Source of the DNA: Phallusia mammillata
Lineage: Eukaryota; Chordata; Ascidiacea; Phlebobranchia; Ascidiidae
Reading direction: 5' to 3'
Assembly: GCA_003260075.1 (NCBI GenBank)
Contig: QLIY01000633.1
Location: 1-64,000, forward strand
DNA: 64,000 nucleotides
Shown one piece after another: positions 11,156 through 23,800 of this stretch. The notes under the pieces are model-generated. The model searched no databases. It had not been told where the DNA came from and was given only the letters and a program-made list of their open reading frames with translations. Position numbers and translations under genes: made by a program. Position 1 is the first letter of the stretch, and every line of letters starts with the position of its first letter.

Positions 11156-12735
11156 AGCACCTGTATAATTTGTTGGTTTCAAGCAGTGTTTGTTGGGGTA
11201 TCACACATTTTAAATTACCTTTTGTAGTTACCGCCAATCGCGATCTGTGAAACGGCCTTTTTTTCTTTTCTTGTGTCAACTTTTGTGAAGGATTCAATTA
11301 CACTTCTGGTGCAACTTGGTGCGTTGTCTGAATTTCAAACCTTTGCTTGTACAGAAATCTCGCACAGCCAAGAAAATAATGATACGGGCAGTTTCAGTGC
11401 TTTGCTAGAGCCAATTTGTCGTTAGCCTATATGTATTTCCAAAGCATTTGACAACAGGACTGGCTACATTTGTTATCCAATCACACTGGTAATTGCAATG
11501 CGAAGATAATTATATCACCTTTAACAAGTGGAACTATAAATATACAACATTATCCTTAATACAAAGTTAAGCCCAACACTTAAGATAAATCTTACTTTGC
11601 ATTTATTCTGTTTAATTTAATCAATTCTTAGTTAAATCGTTAACTGGTCTGGTTTTCCAAACAAAGTATAAAGGCTGGTTTAACCGATACAAACATCAGC
11701 AAGCTTAGGTCCATCGCTAGCAGCAGTATCGTTATGAAACAAAATAACGTTTTCCTGTGTTACAACACAGCAAATAATTTCTCTTCAAATTGTGTATTAT
11801 TGTATAGTTTACGTATTTCCGGATACGTTGCTTCCTCTTATAGTGTTTTATCGCTGCGCTCTGGGAAATACGAAGCAGCTCGTTCTGTGTCTGTTGGCTT
11901 GGACAAGCAGGAACGACTTTTACGTATTAATTATTTTTAAATTTTTCCGTCAAAGTATATGTATTATTGCTTGCAGTCACTTTTAATATGTGCTTTAACG
12001 GTTGTTTATCATTACCAAAAAAATTTTAAAACGCTTTAATTGTTACAAGTTTTTATGAACACATAAAGAGATATATACCAAACAGTAGCACACCAATAGG
12101 CCTACATTGCCTTAAGTGTCCTTTATAGCTTGCCTTGTTTTAAAGCTTTTGTTTAACCGGTCTAAGCGCACTTCTGAGTATATATTGTCTAAAGATTTCC
12201 AAGCCTCAAAAATGTTTAACACTCATTCTTGTTATATGCTGTGACTACCCTATCTCGTTCTGTACATTGTTGTATGTACACAGGTTGTGCTATTTGATTT
12301 TTATTGAGGAAAAGAAAGAGTAAAAGCGATAGGGCTACTATTAAATTTGTAGAATACACACATGCCGAAAATATATGTTTATAAAACTCTAATTAAAGGT
12401 AATCACACGATATATCGCACTCATCCAGTTCAACATTCACACAGTTTTCGACGCGTACAACAAAAGTTTCAGCACTTTTGTAAGAACATGTTGTAGTAGT
12501 TCAAACGTTTAAGTTGAAAAGCGCCAGCAAACTGCCCCAACTGCTCGCCAACGACAAGTCGTGACCTCATCGGTTTATTACGTCATCAACACGTCATGTC
12601 GCCGACGGCAAGGAACTGAAAAGAGTGGGTCGCAATTTCGTACATTTTTTTAGAGTCAGCCAAGATAGAAGCCAGAAGATAAAGAAAGAGAAACTACGTA
12701 ATCTACGTGTTGACGTCATCAATTACACGATGACG
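11156..12735. other. Region between gene C start and gene D 3' end
   Basis: No supported exon. It should contain the gene C promoter and the gene D 3'UTR. TTTATT at 12573-12578 (AATAAA on the minus strand) lies about 160 bases past the gene D stop and is a plausible poly(A) signal. TGACGTCA-like sites cluster at about 12560-12740 and continue into the last gene D intron. Confidence 0.5.
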
Positions 12736-13061
12736 TCACACGGTGCCGAAGTCAATGTCGTTGTAGGATGAGCCGTCCGAAAGCCTTGAAAGAGACATTA
12801 ATTTTAAAAAATGATGCGCCCAAGTAATAACTTATGTATTATGGTAAAATGCAAATAAGCAGTAAAAATTATATGACGTCACGCGGCCTCACCTGTATTT
12901 GTCGCTGCCACGGCTGCTTCCGAGTCTACTGTGTTCGCTATACTGCAAGTCGAGCCGATCCCGACGACTTCGAGTGCAGTGGACAACAGCCACTACCACC
13001 GTAATTATTAGCAAAACACCCGCAACCACCCCCACCACTATAGCCGCCACGATTGCTCTGT
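12736..13061 (-). CDS. Gene D: last two exons, TM helix plus ~45-aa cytoplasmic tail
   Basis: Exon 12893-13061 encodes a strongly hydrophobic helix ([20 protein letters not shown]...) followed by a basic stop-transfer region (HCTRSRRDR) and [13 protein letters not shown]. Exon 12736-12784 encodes the final 15 residues, [15 protein letters not shown], then TGA. Introns are GT/AG and phases agree (entry phase 1, internal phase 2). The tail has two tyrosines; YNDI fits the YxxI/L endocytic or half-ITAM pattern. This is one of two possible membrane-anchor endings of gene D; the other is at 14237-14322. Confidence 0.85.
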
Positions 13062-15852
13062 CTGTAAATTGAACATATGAGGGTTAAACATTGGTATTAT
13101 GAACAGGTCTGTGGTGAAAAAATGCAAAAGCAGCGGTTGTACAATGCAGCACTGAAGTCTAATTAAAAATTAACATAACCATGCTGATATGGTGATTTGA
13201 ACTTCGGCAACACATTAACAGATGTACAGTATTGGTGTGATAAGCATTCTCATAATTTGATTTCAAAACAGGAAAAAGGTAACCAACAATTGGTTAAAAT
13301 CTGTTTAAAAAACTTAAAAACATTAAAGGATTAACTGAACTTCTTTATCACAAAACAAAATGCATATGATGAGAGTGGAACAAATAAGCTATGTGTAATT
13401 ACAAGAAGTAAATACAAAAAAACAATTTCGTTGTGAGTAGTAACCAGAGCGATATGGTCAGTTTTCGCTTGCTGGTATTTTATGCTGCAAACAGCCGTTA
13501 AACAATGTTTTTGTTCATTTGTTAAGGTTTCTGTACGACGTTTAGTCTGACAAATTGTTACTGACCGGCCGCCAACTTATTACTGAGCCTCATGCATTAA
13601 CTTTTTCTCGTGCAAAGACAATAAGGAGTGCCTTTTTGAGTGTTCATGCAAAGTTTTACAAACTTTTAAAGGATAACAGCCTCTGCAGTTTCAATGAAAA
13701 AAATGTTTCTCCTTTAAAGCAAGATTTTATCAAAAGTTAAAGTAATAAGCCTTTAAGACAAGCTAGAACATTATCGTTGAGCATGAACCAGCCCAAAACC
13801 CCCTAATTTCTAACAAAATTAAAAGATATTAGCTAAAAAAATAAAGTGCAAATAATTAAACAGTTTGTTACTGCATGCAGTGTTGTGCAAATATAAAAGA
13901 ACGCATAGCTCATTACGGAAATAATAGTGCTGGAAACAAAGTTATCAAAATGCATCATTATGACGTCATCAGGAAAACGTATAGATTACGAATGACGTCA
14001 TGCTATAAAAGTCAATCATTTTTCGAAAATAAATAATCCAATTCAAGTTGGCGCGAAAACTTTACACATAGTCAGAAGTTGTCATTTTGACGTCAGAAAA
14101 GGCGCCTAAACGTCATGACGTCATCATACCACGTGACAAACACGCCGATCAAGCAGGAAAGAGTAGAAGGTTAATAGACTTGAGATTGCTGTTAAGAGTT
14201 GGTGCCGCAGTTATTTCACGCAATCAAAAAGGTATATTACTTGTAAATCGCCAAAGCGATAATTGCAACCAGAACGATAACTCCCAGGATTAGACCCACG
14301 ATTAGCCCGATCAGTGCTCCGCCTGAAAGATGGATTTGGCCCAATTATTAACTGACAGCAAAAAGGCTGGAAGTACATAGTGACTATTTGGGTACAAATA
14401 AGTGGTAAAAGTAAGGCAAAATGGTCCGCCGTTCCGGTAAAAAAATATAACCAGAACAGGTGAAGTATGGGCTATATAATAAATCTATATAAAAACATTG
14501 TTTAATCTTAGTATTTTCTTGGAAAACTCTGCAAAACATTGTTTAAACATGTTTTCATGTTAAGGGCTAAGTAGCTGTTTTATAGCTATATTTACTGATT
14601 TTATTGAGATTAAAGATAAAAGGACATTAACAAACCCGAAATTGTAATTGGAAAGTCATTGTACCACATTACTGGTAATAATACAAAGTTCCAAAGGAAC
14701 CTTTTTTTTATCAAGGTTTACATTAAAACAACAACAACAATTATGCATGGCACTGGACCTCATTAAAATAACGCCGAAAATGGATACCAGGCAATTCGGC
14801 TTCAACAAACAAACGAACAGATTTTTTTAACGAATTGGATTTTGTTGTTTTCTACTTCTATGTTGAAACAAGGAAATTCAGTCTACGTTTTTAAGAAGCT
14901 AGCTTCAAGAATTGTTTCCATTGCAGAAAACAAATCTTGTTTTCAGTAAATGCTACCACGTGTTAACGAGAACACTTGGTGACAGTACAGTGCTTGTCCA
15001 GCATTCACATTGCAGTGACGACGTAAATAATGATGGTTGTGACGTGCATATAGCTCATGCGGTTGCTCGTTTACCGGTGAAACTGGTTCGTACTACAAAA
15101 TTAGTTCAAAAATGACACGCCAACAGTATTTCCGATCGAACTGTCAATTATCATTTGACAATAGCTTACATTTGACAATAAGCCAACACCCAAACAGCTT
15201 AAAACCCAAAATCAAACCAAAACCCATCACCCAAGGGCCTATAAAATAACCAACATTTTTCTAAAAAAGAGTCCCATCGTCAGTAATTAACGGATTATAA
15301 CATATATTAACACCAGGCTTTAAAAATCACTGCTGTATAGTGGCCGTGTAAATTTGACAAATGCACTCTAGGTTTTCACACTGAATACTTACTCGTGCTT
15401 TCACATCTTGCACCTTCATACCACTGTGAGCAGCTACAAACAGGATCTTGAGCCAGTGTAGTTGTGCAACTTCCTCCGTTAAAACAATAACTTTCACCAT
15501 CCAATGTACACTGAGGCTCGCAACTAAAACAGAAAACAATTTTATTTCAGGTTCTATATGATACAGGTTCAGAGCAAGAATTTGCATAAGTTCCATGTTT
15601 GAGATCTTGGATAAAATGGTGTTTTTAAGACTTTTTTGAATTAAAAAACACACATAAAGTAACTTAGATAACAAGTTAATGTTATCCTACAGTTAGATCT
15701 TCGATCGTCTGTGCATAGAAGTTTATGTTATTAAAAAAAGAATCATTCGATCGTCTGTGCATAGAAGTTTATGTTATTAAAAAAAGAATCATTCTTTTAA
15801 TGGTAAAAATAAAGGCCCAAATAGACGTAAAAAGCGACATGCTTTGAACGTT

Positions 15853-15926
<74 letters not shown>

Positions 15927-17749
15927 TCTATTTGGGCCGTTATTTTCACCATTAAACTTATGAACAGATCCGTTCGTAGTGTTCCAAAGAATCTTTCTAT
16001 AACGCTATTGAGAAATTTGGTTGGTATAGAGAGGTATGATAAAACATATGTTTGTTAATTAATCATGTTAATCGTGTGGCTTATGTATGTGAAATAAATT
16101 ACCTAACGTTCAACGAAAAAAATAGTCTCTAAAACGCATAAGTTTTTAGTTAAGTTCAGAATAATTCGAGTTGCAGTGTTAAAACTACTGAATTAAACTA
16201 GCATACGATAAAACGATTACATGAAAAAATTGTCTGTACTTACATCCTTCCTGGGTTTGTGGTGTTCTTGTCTCTAAAACCTCCCTGGCACATGCAAGTA
16301 AACCCAGGATTGACGGACGCATCAACACAAGTAGAGTTTGCAGGGCAATCGTGATACATAGGATCTTGGCATTCAACAAAGTCTGAACACACATTGTGTG
16401 GGAATTAAAGCACTGCTCAAAGATTAGAGGCCCAATCAGTGGTTATCGAAGAGTGTTTTGCCAGAAGAGCTTTATAAAGTTGATATTATGCCTGGCGGAA
16501 GCATCATATATACTCTGTTGTTTTCCATTAGAAAGCGTGTAATAACGTTTAAATGCAGCGCGTTTGGTTATGATCAATGCCAATGGGTCCACTTTGCGCT
16601 TAACATGGCACATCTATTTCGGACTGGGTATTGTTTTAGTGAAATTGGTGCGCTATGATATCTTTAAGAACCATATTAAGTTGTTTTTTTTTAATTTGTA
16701 CTTCTTATGTAAAAATTGAACATGTTTCTTACTTGTTATGGTCAGATCCGTGAGAATGGGGTCGATGTCAGCCAGAGTAAGAGTTGCCAACCTAGCGCTT
16801 GTGTCATTAACAGATGTTACGTTGGCAACTCGTAAGTCCGCGTTTGCAACGATACTTCCAGACGAGAAAGTTAAGGTGACAAATTCCACAAAAACTAAGC
16901 TAATTTGATTGAACGCTTGGATGGTCTGTAAAACAATAAGATTGTCAGTTCCACCAATCCACAATTGGATTAAACGTCTAAACTTAAAATAGCCTACAGC
17001 TTAAAATAGCCAAGTTTACGACAGATTTGAAAAATCGCTTTTTTGAAAAACTTTTAGGTCAGTTTTATTATAAAAATATAATACATTTTGATTATTACAA
17101 GAGTTCACAAAAATAAGTTAAATTTGGCATGCTATATTTTGTCCATACATAGCCAGTAATTTTATTTCAAACAGATTGCGTAAATTGTATGAAATCAAAG
17201 TCAACAATCTTTCACTTACAAAAATTCGGATTTGATTTCTCATTTGCGAATATGCATCAGAAGTTGTGTTAAGAAGGTTCGAGTCGAAAGTTCCCTGGGT
17301 AGTCATCTGCATGGTCATGATCTGCGTAGCTGTAAAAAGAAAAAAAATAGGTTGATTTTGCAAGCAGGTTTCCCACAGTAAGCTACTACAACTGTGAAGC
17401 TTTGGTAGCTCGGTTGTTGCCACTCACAAGTAAAACTGTTCAAAACTTATGACAAGTTTAAAGATTAAATAAATGTTAAAGACCCGGAACCTATAGATGA
17501 CAAAAATTAAAGTAGAGGTGAGAGATGAGTTTATTTCGCTTGGTGAACATAGCGACACAATAGCACTAAAACAATCACTAAGCCGAAAATAGCTGCGCAA
17601 CGTTAAGACGTTATTGAGCGTGAAACAGTTGATGGGCACAATTGGTGGATGATGATTTAACACGCTGCAGCTACACCGTATTATTAAGGCATTATGTTTT
17701 TTGGGTTCACAAGGAAGTGAGGTTGGCGTATAGTGGGTAAACACGACTA

Positions 17750-17844
<95 letters not shown>

Positions 17845-20800
17845 TATTAACTAACCACCCGTGTTAGGGAAAGAGGGTGGGGTTCGACAAAAAACGAAAC
17901 CACCGAAAGAAACCCTATCGGATAGTTTTAAGTGCCGAAATAAAGGATACACAAGAAATGTAAGGCATTCGGTGTTTAAACATATAAGAGAAATATACTT
18001 CGGTTTAATCGAGCCAGTGAATAACCAAATAACAAGCAACTCACCCAAACATGACGAACCAACTTGAGTTGTAAACAGTGGACAGTTTATAGGTGTTGGT
18101 GTCGTGGTTGTTTGGGTTGTCGTTGTTGGTGCTTCCGTAGTTGTGGGTTCCTCAGTAGTTGTGGTTGCTTCAGTTGTGGTGGTCGTAACGGCTTTGGCAA
18201 AAAATGACGATTAGAAACAATATCTTGCTGCTGTGAAAATTTACAAGAGCAAAAACTCATCCTTTTTTTGCTTATTTCCCTAATATAATTTGTTTTGCTT
18301 ATTTCCAAAATATAATTTTTTTAGCTTAATTCTCAAATAAACATATTTTGGGATTTTTTTAACAGAAGATTTAAAAATAATGTCATATTTTTTACCAACA
18401 AGGGTTTGGAAAAACATATTTTTGCTTACAGCATACAACGTAATCATTTTTTAGAGGGCGGGAGAAATGTTTTAAATTAAATGCAAGATATTTTCTAACA
18501 AAACTTGTACTGTACTTGCATTATTTATACGACGAAGTAGCAACTGATTAAATCCGACTGCAATTACAAGCCAGAGAGCAGAATTGCCATCTCAGTGCAT
18601 GTTGTTTAAAGTCAAAGGTATGCACTTACACAGTGCATTGTACTTGTGGGCGAAAAGTTAGTGTTGCTAGAACCTACTGTTGTTAACAAGACTTTTAAAT
18701 CAGCTTACCTGTCATGCATCTTGTTCCCTCCCATTCTGCAGTGCAGGAACATGTGGGATCGACAGTATCAACAGATGGTGTGCATGTGCCTCCATTCATA
18801 CAATAAGATGCACCATCCAACATACACTGATCTTCGCAACTGCGAAAAAGTAACTAACATATTAAAAAAGTACAAGCTGGGTCGTTTAAAATTACTTTGA
18901 AACGTAGTTTAAACCCTGCATTTCCGAAAAAATATTGCCATTGCAAGAGTACCACCACGGGTTAGATTTAGTTTTAAACATTACGACAGGTTTATTGTCA
19001 TATAATTTCGACCTCTAAAAAACAGCCGCCCATAAACGTACATTCTCACTGACACCTTATTTATTCAATTGTAATTTTTATCGGCAAGATTAATTATACT
19101 TCCCGAAAATTGCAAAAAATACTATTATAACTGATAGTCGACAAACCGTAAGCTTAATATTACCCAAGCCAATTCTACTATTAATTACTTGTAAAGGTCA
19201 ACATTCTGACACACATGCATTTTTTGTAGCACTTACATTCTTCCTGGGTATGAAGCGTTCTTCTCTCTATAGCTGGGCAGGCATTCGCACATAAAACCGG
19301 GGTGTATAGCAGTGTTTGTGCACATAGCGTTACCCGAACAGTCGTTGGTTGTCGAGTTCGAACATTCGTCAAAGTCTGATGAAAAACAAAACATCAAATG
19401 AATCTACGCATAAGTAAAATCACAACAAAAAGTATTGTCTAGGTCACTGGTTTTTAACCTTTTCATTGTCGCCACACATAAGAACAACCAGACTAATTTA
19501 TTGCCCTTAAAAAAAACTAAAACGGGCAACTATGATGAGGTCACGAAATCAAAAAATGATGACGTAATTAGCCCCTGAAATGCCAAGATACCCTGTTAGG
19601 ATTAATAATGGTTAATTAAGCTCAAGATAGGAACAACTGGTCTAGGCCAGGAAAGGGCAAACATGCGGCTAACAATTTTACCACTTTGTGTCACATAACG
19701 TAAAAAATATTTTTTACCTCTCAAGGCATCATTCTAGAAATAACAAGACAAAAAGTGTGGTCAATGCTGTCTCTGTGATTGGCAAAATTACTCCGTAAAC
19801 ATTTGAGCACTTTTCACAGAGCAAGCGTATTATGCAGTGAGACGTCGCCAATTAACTGGAAATGTTTTAGACATCAGTTGAGTTTTGAAAATTTGAACAA
19901 AAATCGCGTTTGTTTTTCACAATAGGATAACTGTACTTCGAACAAACTTTAAATAACTGCTGTTGGATAGGTAACATTTCTTAAAACATAATCAAACACA
20001 AATTTTTTCAACGCACTTGTAACATTGATCGAAGTTACATTATTCTCTGCTAGAACTGGTAAGGTCCCATTCGCAACGACAGCTTCAATGTCAGATGCAG
20101 TCTGGGTAACATTTGTCACATTTCCCATCTGCACATCGGCGTCAACAATAATACTTCCACTTGAGAATGTGATGCGCACAATGGTGATGAAAGTGACTTG
20201 GACTTCATTCAACACAGCTGTTATCTAGAAACATGCAAACGTTACTTTGAAACGTGTCTCATAACTTTGCCTAATATGTTCAAATATATCAAGGGTTGCC
20301 ATACCGTCCTTATTTCTGAGAAATAACCTTGTTTTTGACTTAAGTCCTTATTTTGCCTTATTTTTAAAAAATTACAAGTCAAATCCCCAGGTAGAACTAG
20401 ACCTAAGCTTTTGTAAGATGCAAGAAGTATTGTCTACGAACAAAGATTGGCTGGAACAGATTTCAAAAAAAATCTGGCATGTGATATGTCATCCCTCGTA
20501 TAATGCAAAGATTTGTTCTAACACGTTTAATTGTTTCGTTTCTTATAAAAGTTTAATTTTTCGGTTGTCCTTGTTTTGGGGTCCATGACGACGGAAACCT
20601 TGAATATAACACATCACTTGGATAACCGGGTTATGCGATTAACCGGCCAATTTTGTTCTCAATTTGTTACGGAATTTTGCTACGGTAATTATGCGACTAA
20701 CCGAATTTGTCTGATCCCGTTGTAATGTGTTTTATCCCAACACATAACCCGCGTCCTATTTTTTAATTCAGATTCTGTAAAATATATTTTGGGTAGAGAT

Positions 20801-23800
20801 TTTTTGCATTAGCCATTATTTAGATTCAAAAAGGTTTGTCGAATTTACAAAACACTACGCTTGTCTCGCACCTTTTTATCAATCTGTTAGGTGATTTAAG
20901 TGGTTACAAACGTGTGTAACCGATGTGGCCCCTTATTACACTGATGATGACAAGAACATTTGCCAAAACATTAAATAAAAAAGCATGTAGATTATTACGT
21001 CTATATGCAGTATTTTTTTAAAGTGTTTTGGGCAAATTTCTCCAGCGGTTTCCCAAAATGCACTAAGGGCTCTTTTTGGTATTTAAATGAAACACTTGCG
21101 GTCTCTTAAAACTACTTAGCAGTAACCCAAACCAAACCTTAAAAAACCTGTCTATATGGACCGTTATTTTAGTCATTAAACTTATGAACACATCCGTATA
21201 TAGTGTTCCAAAGCACTTCATTGAATCACAATACCACTTAGGGTAATGAAATGCCGAAATACTTGATAAAACACGCTTAAAATGCACTAATATTTATATA
21301 TTTCAAATATTTTACTTACTATGATGATCACTCTATTACGTAGAGCAATGTAAGCGGCACTTGCCGTGTTGTTGAGATCAGGTGTAAAAGTTTCCGTTAT
21401 AGTCAGGGCGACTGTGGTGACCTGGAAAGCTGTAAAAAATATTTGCAAAGATTATGTTAAAATAAAAAACATTGTAAAAAAAAATGTATTGCTATTAAAT
21501 AGGGTACAAAAAAAATATCGGTGTTATAACTCTACTACAGAAAAAAAGTTTAACCCCTCAATAGCGTGCGCAACACTCTTTAATATAAAATTTTAGAATA
21601 TTTTGGACAAGACTAATAAAAAATAATCGTTTGTGACGTTATAAATATAAATGTGTTAGAATGTCTAATATTAATCGCTTTCTCCAATGATAAAATAAAA
21701 TACATTGCGCTACACTCGGTGCGTTATCCACTAAAAGATTGCAACGCTTCTTTATGGTGTTTGTAGCTAGGTTTAACACTTCTAAAATACTTTATGATAA
21801 CCATATGTTTACCACAGTTATTAGCGCTATAATGGCACTGTTAGCTCTATACTATACACAATAAAAAAAAACGTTACTTACGCATACAGGTGTCACCAGA
21901 GACGATAGTAAATGCCGGACACACGATGGCAGGTACAGATGGTGTAGTCTCAACAACAGGAGCTGTGCTCGCTTCTGTTGGAGGTGGTGTAGTGACTGTG
22001 CAAAAAACACATAGTCATGACTAAGCATTTTGTGCAAGAAAAGGTGGTTGGTGGAGTTAATACATAGAACTAATTTTTGTTTTCACAGAAAATTCACTTC
22101 ACACAAGACAAACTAATACATAAAAGACAAATATAAATAAGAAAACTTAAAGCATGCTTGTCAGTATTGAGGAAAAAAAATGAGGTGTAATGGCTATTAT
22201 AGGTAAAAACAGTATGAGTTAGATATTTGGTCATGCAAGTTAATGATATAGCAAGCAAAAGTACACAGTTTATGGCAAAAGATGCAATTTGCATGGTAAA
22301 AAAATAAATTTTCTACAAAAAACTAAAGACATAGGTTTGAACGTTAGTTTCAAATAGAAACGAGAAGAAGTCAAAATAGAGACGTTATGGTTTGTTTTTT
22401 GTTCTATCATGAACAGCAAAACAAAAATTAAAAAAGGTAAAGAAAAACATAACCGACATACGACCATTAAAAATGAATCAAAATATGAAGAAGAAACAGG
22501 CAAACATGGTTAGCAAAGAAATGCAGAAAAGATTTTTGCAATTCGCATTCGAAGAGTTGCCAACGTTAATACCAGGAGGAGTTGTGTCCACTACGGCAGC
22601 TGTTGTTGTTGTTGCCACTGGGGGCGCTGCTGAAGTGGTTGTTGCAACTGGGGGCGCTGCTGTAGTGGTTGTTACCACTGGGGGCGCAGTTGTTGTGGTT
22701 GCCACAGGAGTTGTGGTTGTAGTAGCTGTAGTGATTGTCGCAGCAGAGGTTGTTGCAGTGGCTTCACTGGTTCTTGGCACATCTCCAGTGGTGGTGCCGT
22801 CGGTAGTGGTGTCAGCCGGTGCCGCTAACATTTAAATCAATCACGGGCCACGTATTATTATAATTGGACTATTATAGCGCAAATCACAAAAACACAGATT
22901 GTGAACAATTTTCCTGTAACTTTGCACAAACAGATAACACCACAAAAGTGTTGTATGTTCGCATAGACAAAGTCAAGTTTACCTGCAGTTGTTGTTGGCG
23001 GTGCCACGGTGGTGACTGGAACGGTAGCTGAAAAACAAAATTTAGTGTTGGTTACCCGGTTAAAACAGCAGCCTTACAGCAAGCTGGTTGACAAAAAATG
23101 GATTATTCACAAGGAATCTCCAAAGTTTACATTTTAACATTCAACATTCTTAAATTTTAAAAGTTGTGTTTGGTGAATATTTTACCATGCAAAGTTTTAA
23201 CAAAATATACAAACGTTTATAGTTTGGGCTATCTGGTTAAAAATCTCTACAATAGATGGTAACCAAGTATGTTTGCGATTTCGACAAGACCTGCTATAAG
23301 ACCGATGTTTCATAAATTTTCTGGTGCATTGGAGACCACTGGATTAGTACATGCCTTAAAGTACGATTTGCAGCTTTGCCACAAATCTATTTGTTGCATA
23401 ATGACAGATGTACCAATGAAATAAAAAGATTGTCAACCCCCCCCCCTTTCATAAATTTTCTGGTGCATTGGAGACCACTGGATTAGTACATGCCGAAAAG
23501 TACGATTTGCAGCTTTGCCACAAATCTATTTTTTGCACAATGGCAGATGTACCAATGAAATAAAAAGATTGTCACCAATCTTTCTAGCACAACGCTACAC
23601 TAAAATCAAAACACCATGCTACAGTTGACAGCGTAAAAGCTGCAAAAGATGCAAACACTAACATTTGCCTAATGATAGGTGTTGCAATTATCTTAAAGAA
23701 CTCAGCCTGAGCTGGTAAATGTGCTGATTTAAAAATCACACATTTTCTGCCAAACAGCAGCGAAAATGAAAAGCATAGGTGAATCGCAAGCCTTTGTCAA

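Noticed and set aside
19440..19720. Possible hAT element starting CACTGGTTTTTAACC
   Set aside because: The left end resembles hAT termini, but I could not find a matching inverted right end or target-site duplication.
21700..21785. tRNA-like sequence on the minus strand
   Set aside because: TTTTAGTGGATAACGCACCG resembles the D-arm region of an Arg tRNA, but no matching T arm with GGTTCRANYCC or acceptor stem follows, so no tRNA gene is called.
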